DNA of 64,000 nt from Oceanisphaera litoralis (GTDB taxonomy: Bacteria > Pseudomonadota > Gammaproteobacteria > Enterobacterales > Aeromonadaceae), in contig NZ_JAFBBE010000010.1 in NCBI RefSeq assembly GCF_016907015.1, positions 1 through 64,000 on the forward strand. Direction: 5' to 3'. A program made the translations under genes and the position numbers. The notes under the pieces are model-generated. The model saw only the letters and a program-made list of their open reading frames with translations. It ran no database searches and was not told where the DNA came from. Shown here in pieces: positions 10,297 to 19,071 of the stretch. Within the stretch, counting starts at the first letter, position 1. Every line of letters begins with the position of its first letter.

Positions 10297-11714
10297 GCCT
10301 CTTCTCCCGGCAGACGGAAATAGTCTCTGGCATTGTGGTAACAGATGTTCTGCACCATGCTGCCGAGCAGCTGGATATCGTTGGGGGCTTCGCCCTTTTC
10401 CACCCAGCGGCCGAGCATCTCGCACAGGATACGGCGGAAGTATTCATGGCGGGTATAGGACAGGAAGCTGCGCGAGTCGGTGAGCATGCCGACAAACTGG
10501 CTCAGCAGGCCGAGCTGGGATAACTGCTCCAGCTGGCGCTGCATGCCGTCTTTCTGATCGTTGAACCACCAGCCCGAGCCGAATTGCACCTTGCCGGCGA
10601 TACCGCCGCCCTGGAAGTTGCCGATCATGGTGGCCATCATCTCGTTATCGCGCGGATTCAGGCAGTAAAGAATGGTCTTCGGCAGCTCGTCGGTGATGTC
10701 CATGGCATCGAGCAACGAGGCCAGCTCGAAGGCGAACGGCTTGTCGCCGATGGAATCGAAGCCGGCATCGGCGCCCAGCAGACGGAACATGCGGCTATTG
10801 TTGTTGCGCTGGGCACCGATATGCAACTGCATCACCCAGCCCCGTTTGGCGTATTGACGACCCAGCCAGACCTGCACCGCGGTACTGAACTGGGCGGCCT
10901 GCTGCTCGTTCAGTACGTCACCGGCCAGGCGCCGGGCCAACAGGCTATCCAGCTCGCTTTCGGCCGGCACGGCGGCAAAACGCACGATTTCGATACCGTG
11001 ATCGGCGGCGCGACAACCATGGGCGGCAAAATGATCCAGCCGACGGGTCAGGGCGCTCAGCAGATCGTCAAAACGACGAATCTCTATATCGGCGGCCTGC
11101 CCCAGCAGGGTCATATAGTCGGCAAAGCCGTCCAGTTCGATTTTAAAGGCCCGATCCGGACGCCAGCTGGGCGCCACTTCGATATCGAAGCTGCTGTCTT
11201 CGGCAATGGCCTTGTGGTGCTCCAGCGAATCGACGGGATCGTCCGTGGTGCCGACCATTCTGACCTTCATCTGACGCATGATGCCCCGGGCGGAAAACTC
11301 CGGCGTGGCCAGCAGCTCGTTACACCGGTTCCATATGCTATCGGCGGTGTCGGGATTGAGCACGGTATTGGTGATGCCAAAGGGCCGCTTCAACTCGAGG
11401 TGAGTCCAGTGGTACAGAGGATTGCCCAGGCACTGAGGCACGGTTCTGGCCCAGGCCTGATATTTTTCCAGATCGGTGGCATTGCCGGTGATCAGCCGCT
11501 CATCGATGCCGGCCGAACGCATGCCGCGCCACTTGTAATGATCCCCTGCCAGCCAAATCTGGCTCAGGTTGTCAAAACGCTGATCGTCGGCCACCGCCTG
11601 CGGGCTCAGGTGACAGTGGTAGTCATAAATCGGCTGCTCCTTGGCGAACTCGTGATACAGGCGCACGGCCGTCGGGGTGCTCAGCAAAAAATCGTCATCG
11701 AGAAAGGGCTTCAT
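10293..11714 (-). CDS. uxaC: Glucuronate isomerase (uronate isomerase)
   Basis: This metal-dependent enzyme converts D-glucuronate to D-fructuronate, and galacturonate to tagaturonate. The 473 residues compare with about 470 in E. coli. The metal ligand motif YDYHCHLSP lies near residue 30, and [10 protein letters not shown] and [12 protein letters not shown] fit the UxaC amidohydrolase fold. It is the committing step of the operon. Galacturonate enzymes are not present in the window, so glucuronate is the likely substrate. Confidence 0.97.
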   Translation of the reverse strand: MKPFLDDDFLLSTPTAVRLYHEFAKEQPIYDYHCHLSPQAVADDQRFDNLSQIWLAGDHYKWRGMRSAGIDERLITGNATDLEKYQAWARTVPQCLGNPLYHWTHLELKRPFGITNTVLNPDTADSIWNRCNELLATPEFSARGIMRQMKVRMVGTTDDPVDSLEHHKAIAEDSSFDIEVAPSWRPDRAFKIELDGFADYMTLLGQAADIEIRRFDDLLSALTRRLDHFAAHGCRAADHGIEIVRFAAVPAESELDSLLARRLAGDVLNEQQAAQFSTAVQVWLGRQYAKRGWVMQLHIGAQRNNNSRMFRLLGADAGFDSIGDKPFAFELASLLDAMDITDELPKTILYCLNPRDNEMMATMIGNFQGGGIAGKVQFGSGWWFNDQKDGMQRQLEQLSQLGLLSQFVGMLTDSRSFLSYTRHEYFRRILCEMLGRWVEKGEAPNDIQLLGSMVQNICYHNARDYFRLPGEEA

Positions 11715-11738
11715 AATATATCCTTGCTATTCAATGCG

Positions 11739-13214
11739 TTATAAGGATGCCACGGCGGCGCGTGCACCAGCCGTCACCAGCTTGGTATAGGCCCGAGTGA
11801 CCGCATCAACAAACTGCGGCTCGGCCGCCAGATCGGTGCCGAAAATGGCCTCTACGCCGATCAGCGCCGGCACCACCGAGCTTTTCAGCCCATGCTGATC
11901 ACAAATAGCCTTGAGCTGAGCCGCCATGGGATCCCGCACCTCGATGGCCTGCCCCTGTTCGTCCACGCCGCTGACGTAGCGCATCCAGCCGGCAACGCCC
12001 AGCGCCAGATAAGAAAAGTCGGTGCCCCGTTGCAGATGAGTTCGAATGGATTGCAGCAGTCGCTGGGGCAGCTTCTGGCTGCCGTCCATGGCGATTTGCC
12101 AGGTTCTGTGCTTCAGCTTGGGATTGGCGAACCGCGCAATCAACATCTCGGCGTAGGCCGTCAGATCGGTGCCGGCCGGCATATTCAGGGTCGGCGCCTG
12201 CTCCCGGGTCATCAGGGCCAGTGCCGCCCGGCGGTAATGGGCATCGGTCATGGTTTCATCAATATGCTGGTAGCCACCCAAGTAGCCCAGGTAGGCCAGA
12301 AAGGAATGGCTGCCGTTGAGCATGCGCAACTTCATTTCCTCGAAGGGCACCACGTCCTGTACCAGCTCGGCGCCGACCCGCTCCCACTCGGGGCGACCGG
12401 CAACGAAGTTGTCTTCGATCACCCACTGGCGGAACGGCTCGCAGGCGATGGCACAAGGATCCTCGACCCCCAGCAGACCGGTAATCTCGGCCAGGGAATC
12501 AGCCGTGGCTGCCGGCACGATACGATCGACCATGGTGCAGGGAAAGCTGGCATGGGTACCAATCCAGTCGGCCAGCGCCGGATCCCGCTGCGCGGCAAAA
12601 TCCAGCACCACCTGGCGAACCAGCTGGCCGTTTTCCGGCACATTGTCGCAGGACATGACAGAGAAACCGCCCAACCCCCGCTCACGTCTTATCTGCAAGG
12701 CCTGCACCAGGTAGCCGATGGCGGACTGAGGGTGGCTCGGGTCAACCAGATCATGGGTAATCAGCGCATTGGTCTGGTCCAGCCGACCGGTGGCCGGATC
12801 GACGCAATAGCCTTTTTCGGTGATGGTCAGCGAGATGATGGCCACATCCGGGTCGGCCATTTTTTCCAGCACCGCCTCGATGCCGTCCAGTTTGGGATGC
12901 AGGGATTCACGCACCACACCGATCACCTTGACATCGGTCTGTTCGGCGCCTTTCTCGACCAGGGTATAAAGATGATTCTGGGCGCGCAGGGCGCTGATTT
13001 CGTCGGCGCCGCTGAACAGCTTGACCACGCACTGGCCCCAGTCACTGTGATGACTGGCGGCCAGTTCGTCGTTAAACAGCGCCTGATGGGCGCGATGGAA
13101 GGCGCCAAAACCGAGATGAACAATTCTGGTTTTTAAATGACTAGGATCGTAACTGACTTGTTTCACGTTGGGATTAAGTTCGGCATTTGCAATATTTTTA
13201 TCGACAATAGTCAT
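11739..13214 (-). CDS. uxuB: D-mannonate oxidoreductase (fructuronate reductase)
   Basis: This mannitol-dehydrogenase-family enzyme reduces D-fructuronate to D-mannonate with NADH. The 491 residues compare with 486 in E. coli UxuB. The N-terminal nucleotide-binding motif RIVHLGFGAFHRAHQA and the catalytic region KLRMLNGSHSFLAYLG are present. A tagaturonate reductase (UxaB) is the nearest alternative, but the neighbouring uxuA favours UxuB. Confidence 0.93.
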   Translation of the reverse strand: MTIVDKNIANAELNPNVKQVSYDPSHLKTRIVHLGFGAFHRAHQALFNDELAASHHSDWGQCVVKLFSGADEISALRAQNHLYTLVEKGAEQTDVKVIGVVRESLHPKLDGIEAVLEKMADPDVAIISLTITEKGYCVDPATGRLDQTNALITHDLVDPSHPQSAIGYLVQALQIRRERGLGGFSVMSCDNVPENGQLVRQVVLDFAAQRDPALADWIGTHASFPCTMVDRIVPAATADSLAEITGLLGVEDPCAIACEPFRQWVIEDNFVAGRPEWERVGAELVQDVVPFEEMKLRMLNGSHSFLAYLGYLGGYQHIDETMTDAHYRRAALALMTREQAPTLNMPAGTDLTAYAEMLIARFANPKLKHRTWQIAMDGSQKLPQRLLQSIRTHLQRGTDFSYLALGVAGWMRYVSGVDEQGQAIEVRDPMAAQLKAICDQHGLKSSVVPALIGVEAIFGTDLAAEPQFVDAVTRAYTKLVTAGARAAVASL

Positions 13215-13239
13215 TTGAAAACCTTTTGCTGCTCATCAT

Positions 13240-13280
13240 AAAAAATAGGGGCTTTCATCGTGATTACGCCGAAAGCCCTT
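13240..13280 (-). terminator. Hairpin with T-run between uxuA and uxuB
   Basis: On the minus strand AGGGCTTTC pairs with GAAAGCCCCT around a 14-nt loop, followed by ATTTTTTAT. It lies just after the uxuA stop and before uxuB, so it may end some transcripts and lower expression of the distal genes. Confidence 0.7.
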
Positions 13281-13303
13281 TGTTATTTTATTACCGCCGA
13301 AAA

Positions 13304-14491
13304 TCAGTTACTGAAGAAAGCCCGCTTGATGGCCAGCTCCACACCTCTGACTTCGGCCAGGCCTTTCAGGCGGCCAATGGCCGAATAGCCCGGGTTGGTG
13401 GTTTTCTTCAAATCGTCCAGCATCTGGTGACCGTGGTCGGGACGCATGGGGATCAGCAGCTCATTGCCTTCCTGCTTGCGACGATGTTCTTCCGCCAGTA
13501 TGGCCTTGACCACTTCATACATGTCGACATCGCCATTGAGGTGCGCCGCTTCATGGAAGGATTTGGGGTTATCACCCTCGCGGCAGGTGGCGCGCAGATG
13601 GGTGAAATAAATGCGATGGCCGAACCGTTGGATCATGTTGACCAGATCGTTGTCGGCCCGCACGCCGTAGGAGCCGGTGCACATGGTAAAACCATTGGCA
13701 ATGCTGTCGATGGTATCCACCATCCACTGCATGTCTTCCACCGTGGAGACGATGCGGGGCAGGCCCAGGATGGCCCGTGGCGGATCGTCCGGGTGCACCG
13801 CCATGCGCAGGCCGCACTGCTCGGCCACCGGTATGATTTTTTTCAGGAAGAAGGCGAAGTGCTCGCGCAGCCGGGCCTTGTCGATGCCGTCGTACACGGC
13901 CAGACGCTCACGGAACTGCGCTATGGTGTAGCCTTCCTCGGCGCCGGGCAGACCGGCGATGATGTTGCGGGTCAGCTTTTCCTTCTCGGCGTCGGTCATG
14001 GCGGCAAAACGGGCCTTGGCCTGGGCCATTTCTTCCGGCGTATAGTCGGCTTCGGCGCCGGGACGCTGGAGAATATGCAATTCAAAGGCCGCGAACTCGA
14101 TCTGATCGAAACGCAGTGCCCGTGAACCATCCGGCAACTCATACTCCAGATCGGTACGGGTCCAGTCCAGGATCGGCATAAAGTTGTAGCAGACGGTATG
14201 GATACCGCACTCGGCCAGGTTACGCAGCGACTGCTTGTAGTTTTCGATATATTTCAGATAGTCGCCGGTCTGGGTCTTGATGTCTTCGTGGATAGGCACA
14301 CTTTCCACCACCGACCAGGTCAGACCGCTTTTTTCTATTAACGCCTTGCGTTCTTTAATATCCTCGAGCGGCCAGACTTCACCGTTGGGAATATGGTGCA
14401 GAGCGGAAACAACGCCGGTTGCACCCGCTTGCCGCACATCGGCCAGCGATACAGGATCATTCGGGCCATACCAGCGCCATGTTTGTTCCAT
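13304..14491 (-). CDS. uxuA: Mannonate dehydratase
   Basis: The enzyme dehydrates D-mannonate to 2-keto-3-deoxygluconate. The start [16 protein letters not shown] matches the family and gives 395 residues (E. coli 394). The motifs [24 protein letters not shown] and [18 protein letters not shown] are intact, and [10 protein letters not shown] carries further metal-site residues. It lies between the GntR regulator and uxuB. Confidence 0.98.
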   Translation of the reverse strand: MEQTWRWYGPNDPVSLADVRQAGATGVVSALHHIPNGEVWPLEDIKERKALIEKSGLTWSVVESVPIHEDIKTQTGDYLKYIENYKQSLRNLAECGIHTVCYNFMPILDWTRTDLEYELPDGSRALRFDQIEFAAFELHILQRPGAEADYTPEEMAQAKARFAAMTDAEKEKLTRNIIAGLPGAEEGYTIAQFRERLAVYDGIDKARLREHFAFFLKKIIPVAEQCGLRMAVHPDDPPRAILGLPRIVSTVEDMQWMVDTIDSIANGFTMCTGSYGVRADNDLVNMIQRFGHRIYFTHLRATCREGDNPKSFHEAAHLNGDVDMYEVVKAILAEEHRRKQEGNELLIPMRPDHGHQMLDDLKKTTNPGYSAIGRLKGLAEVRGVELAIKRAFFSN

Positions 14492-14524
14492 TACATTATC
14501 CTCATCTTTTAGGCTTAGTCTGCC

Positions 14525-14551
14525 CCTATGGATACCGTCGGCATCCATAGG
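14525..14551. other. Hairpin in the uxuA leader
   Basis: CCTATGGAT and ATCCATAGG form a perfect 9-bp stem in the 113-bp gap between the regulator and uxuA. There is no T-run, so it is more likely an RNA leader structure than a terminator. Confidence 0.4.
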
Positions 14552-14604
14552 CAAGGGACAGAATATGTTTTTAACACTGTGTCTTGTTATTCGTCTTATT
14601 CGTC

Positions 14605-15360
14605 TTATTCGCCAATGGCAACCGGAATGGAGCTGAACAAGTAGCCATCGAATTCAGGATCCTCGATATCCGATAGTTCCAGCAGGGTTTCCTTGACATT
14701 TTCCAGGTGCTGCCACACGGCTTGACGCGCGGATTTGGGATCTTTGTGTTGGAGTGCGGCCAGTATCCGGAGATGATCATCCAGCCAGAAGCGACGATAG
14801 CTGGTGTCGGCAATACGTGAGTGCAGTTTTTGCCACATGGGGCTGTTTTTGCGTCGTAACCAGAGTTGATGCTGAATATCAACCAACACGCTGTTTTGAG
14901 TGGCCTCGGCAATCAGCCGATGGAACAGCTCATCGCCCTCTTCATTATTCTCGTCGGCAAGCAGTGACTGGCGTTCAAGCTCCAGCGCCTGGCGCATCTG
15001 GCCAATGCCATTTTTGGTTACCTGGGTGGCGGCAAAGGCGGCAATATCACTCTCCAGCAACTGCCTGGCCTGCAATAATTCAAATGGACCGACATCCTCA
15101 TGGATGGCTTGCTCAAGCTGTGATTCCTGTTGCTGCTCAGGCAACTTGACCACATAGACGCCCGAGCCCTTGCGCACATCGATCAGGTTTTCCAGTTCCA
15201 GCATGATCAGCGCCTCGCGTACCACGGTGCGACTGACGCCCAGCTGCTCCGCGATATTACGCTCGGGAGGCAGCCGATCGCCGATTTGGTAACGACCGGA
15301 ATGAAGCTCGTTACGCAGCTTCATGCCTATCTCCTGATACAAGCGTTTTGGCTCAAACAT
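14605..15360 (-). CDS. GntR/FadR-family regulator, ExuR/UxuR-like
   Basis: This is probably the hexuronate-responsive repressor of the locus. It has an N-terminal winged helix with [19 protein letters not shown] and [22 protein letters not shown], nearly the same as E. coli ExuR and UxuR, then a helical FCD ligand domain. The start [12 protein letters not shown] is preferred over an ATG three codons upstream, giving 251 residues. An ExuR-type palindrome lies about 85 bp upstream, suggesting autoregulation. Whether ExuR or UxuR is the truer name cannot be settled by eye. A short 9-bp repeat (TCTTATTCG) spans its stop. Confidence 0.9.
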   Translation of the reverse strand: MFEPKRLYQEIGMKLRNELHSGRYQIGDRLPPERNIAEQLGVSRTVVREALIMLELENLIDVRKGSGVYVVKLPEQQQESQLEQAIHEDVGPFELLQARQLLESDIAAFAATQVTKNGIGQMRQALELERQSLLADENNEEGDELFHRLIAEATQNSVLVDIQHQLWLRRKNSPMWQKLHSRIADTSYRRFWLDDHLRILAALQHKDPKSARQAVWQHLENVKETLLELSDIEDPEFDGYLFSSIPVAIGE

Positions 15361-15444
15361 GATCAACAATCCCGAATCAATAATCCCGAACCCGAAGTAC
15401 TATCGCATGAACAAATTCTATCAGAGCTGGCAAGCCACGCAACA

Positions 15445-15462
15445 AAATTGGTTTACCAATTT
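15445..15462. promoter_or_regulatory. ExuR/UxuR-type operator palindrome
   Basis: AAATTGGTTTACCAATTT differs at one central base from the palindrome AAATTGGTATACCAATTT that I recall as typical for ExuR/UxuR. It lies between the regulator and dctP, and sits inside a longer inverted repeat (arms CTGGCAAGCCAC 15428-15439 and GTGGCTTGCCAG 15469-15480). The longer repeat may also act as the end of dctP. Confidence 0.75.
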
Positions 15463-15486
15463 CATTTTGTGGCTTGCCAGGGTGAC

Positions 15487-16458
15487 TTACAGGTTACGCA
15501 AACCATCAACCAGCTGATAAAGCTCGGGATCTTCCTGTTTCAGTGTGTCGTACATGGGCGCAACGGCCTGCTGGAAAGGCACTTTATCGACGGTGACAAA
15601 CTCCACACCCTGCTTCTCGGCGGACTTGCGCTCGGCGATTTCCGACTCGGCCCACAGCTTTCTCATTTCCTGCATGGACTCGGCAGCGGCCTGGCTAAGG
15701 GCATTACGCTCATGCTCGGGCAGCTCTTTCCATACCCTGGCGGAGATCACCAGCACATCCGGGATCATGGTGTGCTCGTCCATGCTGAAAAACTTGGCCA
15801 CTTCGCTGTGCCGATTCATGGTCATGGACGGCAGGTTGTTTTCGGCCGCATCCACCACGCCCTGCTGCAGCGCGGTATACAGCTCGCCAAACGCCAGCGG
15901 TGTAGGGTGACCGCCCAGCAGTTTAATCATTTCAACCGCGGTCGGGCTGGGCTGTACCCGCACCTTCATGCCCTTCACATCGGCCGGTGAGGTGATGGCT
16001 TTTTTGGCGTAGAAGCTGCGGGCGCCCGCATCGTAATAGGTAAGACCGACAAAGCCGTTCGTCTCGGAGGACTGCAGGATCTGCTTGCCGATATCGCTTT
16101 CCAGCGCCCGGTAATAGTGGTCCTGATCATTGAACAGGTAAGGCATGTTGAAGGCGCCATAGGCCTTGGCAAAGGCTTCCAGCTCGGCGGCATTCGACTT
16201 GGCCATGTCCAGGGCGCCGTTCTGGATCAACTCCAGTGATTCACGCTGGGAGCCCAGCTGACCATTGGGATAGATACGGATCTTGAGATCGCCACCGGAC
16301 AGTTCCTTTGCCCGTTTTTCCATAAATTTCATGGCTTTATGTACTGGGTAGCTGGTGTCCATATTATGGCTCAGCTTGAGGGTGGTGGCCTGTACCGCAC
16401 CACTCACGGCCATGGTAGCCCCCACGATCAATGCCAGTATTGTTTTTTTTCCTTGCAT
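15487..16458 (-). CDS. TRAP transporter substrate-binding protein (DctP family)
   Basis: This periplasmic receptor captures an organic acid for the TRAP permease. The start MQGKKTILAL is chosen because GGAGA lies seven bases upstream; it gives 323 residues with a Sec signal ending near VQA. The core motif GMKVRVQPSPTAVEMIKLLG holds the arginine that binds the substrate carboxylate, and ALQQGVVDAAENN follows, as in DctP proteins. It is divergent from its membrane subunits. The uronate context suggests glucuronate as ligand (inference). Confidence 0.93.
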   Translation of the reverse strand: MQGKKTILALIVGATMAVSGAVQATTLKLSHNMDTSYPVHKAMKFMEKRAKELSGGDLKIRIYPNGQLGSQRESLELIQNGALDMAKSNAAELEAFAKAYGAFNMPYLFNDQDHYYRALESDIGKQILQSSETNGFVGLTYYDAGARSFYAKKAITSPADVKGMKVRVQPSPTAVEMIKLLGGHPTPLAFGELYTALQQGVVDAAENNLPSMTMNRHSEVAKFFSMDEHTMIPDVLVISARVWKELPEHERNALSQAAAESMQEMRKLWAESEIAERKSAEKQGVEFVTVDKVPFQQAVAPMYDTLKQEDPELYQLVDGLRNL

Positions 16459-16597
16459 GCGGATATTCTCCATGTGTTCTTTCTATTGAACTCTATTGAA
16501 CTGCCAGCCCAGCCTGCAGCCTTGTACAGCCTGAATCCTGCTTCTGTAGCATCTACCATGTGCCGACATGCCAGCAAAGTCAAAAACCAATCACAAA

Positions 16598-16644
16598 CTG
16601 GTTGAACCGGATCACACTTGAAACACAAAAATATGTTGGACCAA
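16598..16644. promoter_or_regulatory. Two dyads in the divergent dctP/dctQ promoter region
   Basis: CTGGTTGAACCGG (16598-16610) and TTGGACCAA (16636-16644) are dyads of the TGGT/ACCA type bound by FadR-subfamily GntR regulators. The first shares AAACTGGTTGA with a site upstream of the GH3 gene. They fit control of the TRAP genes by the nearby ExuR/UxuR-like protein, but deviate from the palindrome near the regulator. Confidence 0.5.
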
Positions 16645-16650
16645 ACAATC

Positions 16651-16666
16651 TGTGATATAGATCGCT
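16651..16666 (+). promoter_or_regulatory. Possible CRP site upstream of dctQM
   Basis: TGTGATATAGATCGCT has a perfect left half (TGTGA) and a weak right half of the TGTGA-N6-TCACA consensus. It lies about 130 bp before dctQ. Catabolite control of a sugar-acid transporter would be expected. Confidence 0.4.
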
Positions 16667-16797
16667 CTTAATGTAGTACCAGGGAATACAATCGCCTCCA
16701 ATATCGACAAGAGGCTAAATATTCAACACTGTCGCTCTTCAGCGGCAATCACTGGGTGTACCCACATCCGGTCATCACTATATGCCAAGGTAACCAT

Positions 16798-17289
16798 ATG
16801 AAAGCACTAACCAATCTGGTCAACCACACGCTGGCTTGGCTCACTGTCACCATATCAACGGTTCTGGTTGGTTGTGTCGTCTGGCAGGTACTGAGCCGCT
16901 ATGTCTTTGGCGCCCCCAGTACCGTCACCGACGAAATGGCGCGTTTCCTGTTCATGTGGGTCGGCCTGCTCGGTGCCGCTTATGCAACGGGGCTGAAACG
17001 TCACCTGGCCATCGATCTGCTGACCATGCGACTGACCGGAAAACGCAAGGCCTGGTCCGAATTGCTGGTTCAGCTGGCGGTGGCCGGGTTTGCCTCCGTG
17101 ATCATGATTTATGGCGGTCTGGGCCTGGTCAACAAAACCCTGTCTACCGGCCAGATCTCTCCCGCCCTGGGGCTCCCCATGGGTTACGTCTATCTCTGTC
17201 TGCCCATCAGTGGCGTGGGGATACTGTTTTATTGTGTAGTGGACTCGCTGGATAAGCTGAAAACACTTACTTCACCATCTGCGGCATAA
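16798..17289 (+). CDS. TRAP transporter small permease (DctQ family)
   Basis: This is the small four-helix membrane subunit of the TRAP transporter. The start MKALTNLVNH, with AAGG eight bases upstream, gives 163 residues. The DctQ motifs VLSRYVFGAPSTVTDEMARF and FMWVGLLGAAYATGLKRH are present. It precedes dctM by 29 bp on the same strand. The substrate-binding partner is encoded divergently. Confidence 0.93.
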   Translation: MKALTNLVNHTLAWLTVTISTVLVGCVVWQVLSRYVFGAPSTVTDEMARFLFMWVGLLGAAYATGLKRHLAIDLLTMRLTGKRKAWSELLVQLAVAGFASVIMIYGGLGLVNKTLSTGQISPALGLPMGYVYLCLPISGVGILFYCVVDSLDKLKTLTSPSAA

Positions 17290-17318
17290 CATTTTTCGGT
17301 TTACAGGAAGGGTTCACT

Positions 17319-18620
17319 ATGGAATGGCACGTCATTCTAACCTTGTTTGGTTCATTTTTTGTATTTCTGGCACTGGGCATTCCCGTGTCCTTTGCTATCG
17401 GTATCTCCTCGGTGCTGACCATTATGCTGTCATTGCCCTTCGAGCCGGCCATCGCCGTGGTGTCCCAGAAGATGGCGTCGGGACTGGACAGCTTTTCACT
17501 GCTGGCGATTCCCTTCTTTATTCTGGCCGGCAATATCATGAACTGTGGCGGTATCGCCATGCGACTGATCAACCTGGCCAAGGTGCTGGGTGGCCGTCTG
17601 CCCGGTTCCCTGGCCCACTGTAACGTGCTGGCCAACATGATGTTTGGTTCCATTTCCGGCTCGGCCGTTGCGTCCGCCGCCGCCGTGGGCGGCACCATGG
17701 CACCGATGCAGCGAAGAGAGGGTTACAGCCCGACCTATTCCGCCGCCGTTAATATCGCCTCCTGTCCGAGCGGCCTGCTGATACCGCCCTCCAATACCCT
17801 GATCGTGTACTCCCTGGTGTCGGGTGGTACCTCAATTTCGGCGCTGTTTCTGGCCGGTTATATCCCCGGTATGCTGATGGGGCTGGGCATCATGCTGGTG
17901 GCCGGCATCATCGCCAAGCGACGTGGCTATCCGATCGATAAACGCTCCACCTGGCAGGACGTCATGCGTCTGACCTGGGATGCCCTGCCTTCACTGGCGC
18001 TGATCTTCATTATCATGGGCGGCATTATCTCCGGCGTGTTTACCGCCACCGAGGCCTCCGCCATTGCCGTTGTCTATACCCTGTTCCTGGCGGTGGGCGT
18101 GTATCGGGAGGTGAAGGTAAAAGAGCTGCCCAAAATCATCCTGGACTCGGCCATTACCACCTCCATAGTGCTGCTGCTGATCGGTGCTTCCATGGGCATG
18201 TCCTGGGCCATGGCCAACGCCGATATCCCCTATATGATCAGCGATGCCCTGCTGGCGGTATCGGAAAACCCGCTCATTCTGTTGTTGATCATCAACATCA
18301 TCCTGCTGGTGGTCGGTATTTTCATGGACATGACCCCGGCGGTACTGATTTTCACCCCTATCTTCTGGCCCATCGCCCAGGAAATGGGGCTGGACCCGGT
18401 GCATTTCGGCATCATGATGACCTTTAACCTGTGTATCGGCATCTGTACTCCCCCGGTCGGCAGCGCCCTGTTTATCGGCTGCTCCGTCGGCGGCGTATCG
18501 ATTGATAAGGTGATCAAGCCGCTGCTGCCCTTCTATGCGGTACTCTTCGCCACCTTGTTACTCGTGGCCTATGTACCTGAAATCAGTCTGTTCCTGCCCA
18601 AACTTCTGCTGGGTTACTGA
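17319..18620 (+). CDS. TRAP transporter large permease (DctM family)
   Basis: This is the main sodium-coupled transport subunit. The 433 residues are hydrophobic throughout, with about 11-12 membrane segments. Typical DctM features include FLALGIPVSFAIG, the SGSAVASAAAVGGTMAPMQ motif and NLCIGICTPPVGSALFIGC. It completes a three-gene TRAP system with the DctQ- and DctP-type genes. Glucuronate or a related uronate is the likely substrate given the flanking enzymes. Confidence 0.95.
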   Translation: MEWHVILTLFGSFFVFLALGIPVSFAIGISSVLTIMLSLPFEPAIAVVSQKMASGLDSFSLLAIPFFILAGNIMNCGGIAMRLINLAKVLGGRLPGSLAHCNVLANMMFGSISGSAVASAAAVGGTMAPMQRREGYSPTYSAAVNIASCPSGLLIPPSNTLIVYSLVSGGTSISALFLAGYIPGMLMGLGIMLVAGIIAKRRGYPIDKRSTWQDVMRLTWDALPSLALIFIIMGGIISGVFTATEASAIAVVYTLFLAVGVYREVKVKELPKIILDSAITTSIVLLLIGASMGMSWAMANADIPYMISDALLAVSENPLILLLIINIILLVVGIFMDMTPAVLIFTPIFWPIAQEMGLDPVHFGIMMTFNLCIGICTPPVGSALFIGCSVGGVSIDKVIKPLLPFYAVLFATLLLVAYVPEISLFLPKLLLGY

Positions 18621-18626
18621 TTTAAG

Positions 18627-18661
18627 TGACCGGGAAGCGCATCACCCAGGCTTCCCGGTCA
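18627..18661 (+). terminator. Hairpin after dctM
   Basis: TGACCGGGAAGC and GCTTCCCGGTCA form a perfect 12-bp stem seven bases after the dctM stop. The T tail is short, so it may be only a moderate terminator. Confidence 0.65.
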
Positions 18662-18798
18662 TTGAGTTCACCGCCTGCTATCCCATGGCAAGAGCAGCCA
18701 TCAATATAAGCCCCTGATTAGCGACGACTCTGAAACGGCTGGTCATTGGCCGCTCCAAGCCCCCCTCTTCCTCTCAGCCCAAAAAACTCAGCCCCAAA

Positions 18799-18896
18799 AA
18801 ACCGGTTAACCAATTCAACCTATTGAGTGATTTTTTGTGCTCATTCATGACTTTCCACCCCACTCTCCGACAAAAAAACACAAAACTGGTTGATCC
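18799..18896. promoter_or_regulatory. Putative ExuR/UxuR operators upstream of the GH3 gene
   Basis: AAACCGGTTAACCAATTC (18799-18816) matches 14 of 18 bases of the ExuR/UxuR palindrome. AAACTGGTTGATCC (18883-18896) repeats the motif seen before dctQ. The remaining 450-bp gap between dctM and the GH3 gene holds the dctM hairpin and AT-rich promoter-like DNA (18900-18960), with no gene seen. Confidence 0.6.
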
Positions 18897-19071
18897 ACAT
18901 CTCATTTCTGGCCTCATTTGGCTTTTTAATTAACAAAGATGTTATACCTTTTAACGCACTCAAGTTGGCGACAAATCGGTCGGTGCGGGCTGGTATCGTT
19001 TAATCGGTACCGGCTATTCGGGAGTGTTTATCGAGAATTCCATTAACAACGGATGCAAATGGAGAAATGGT

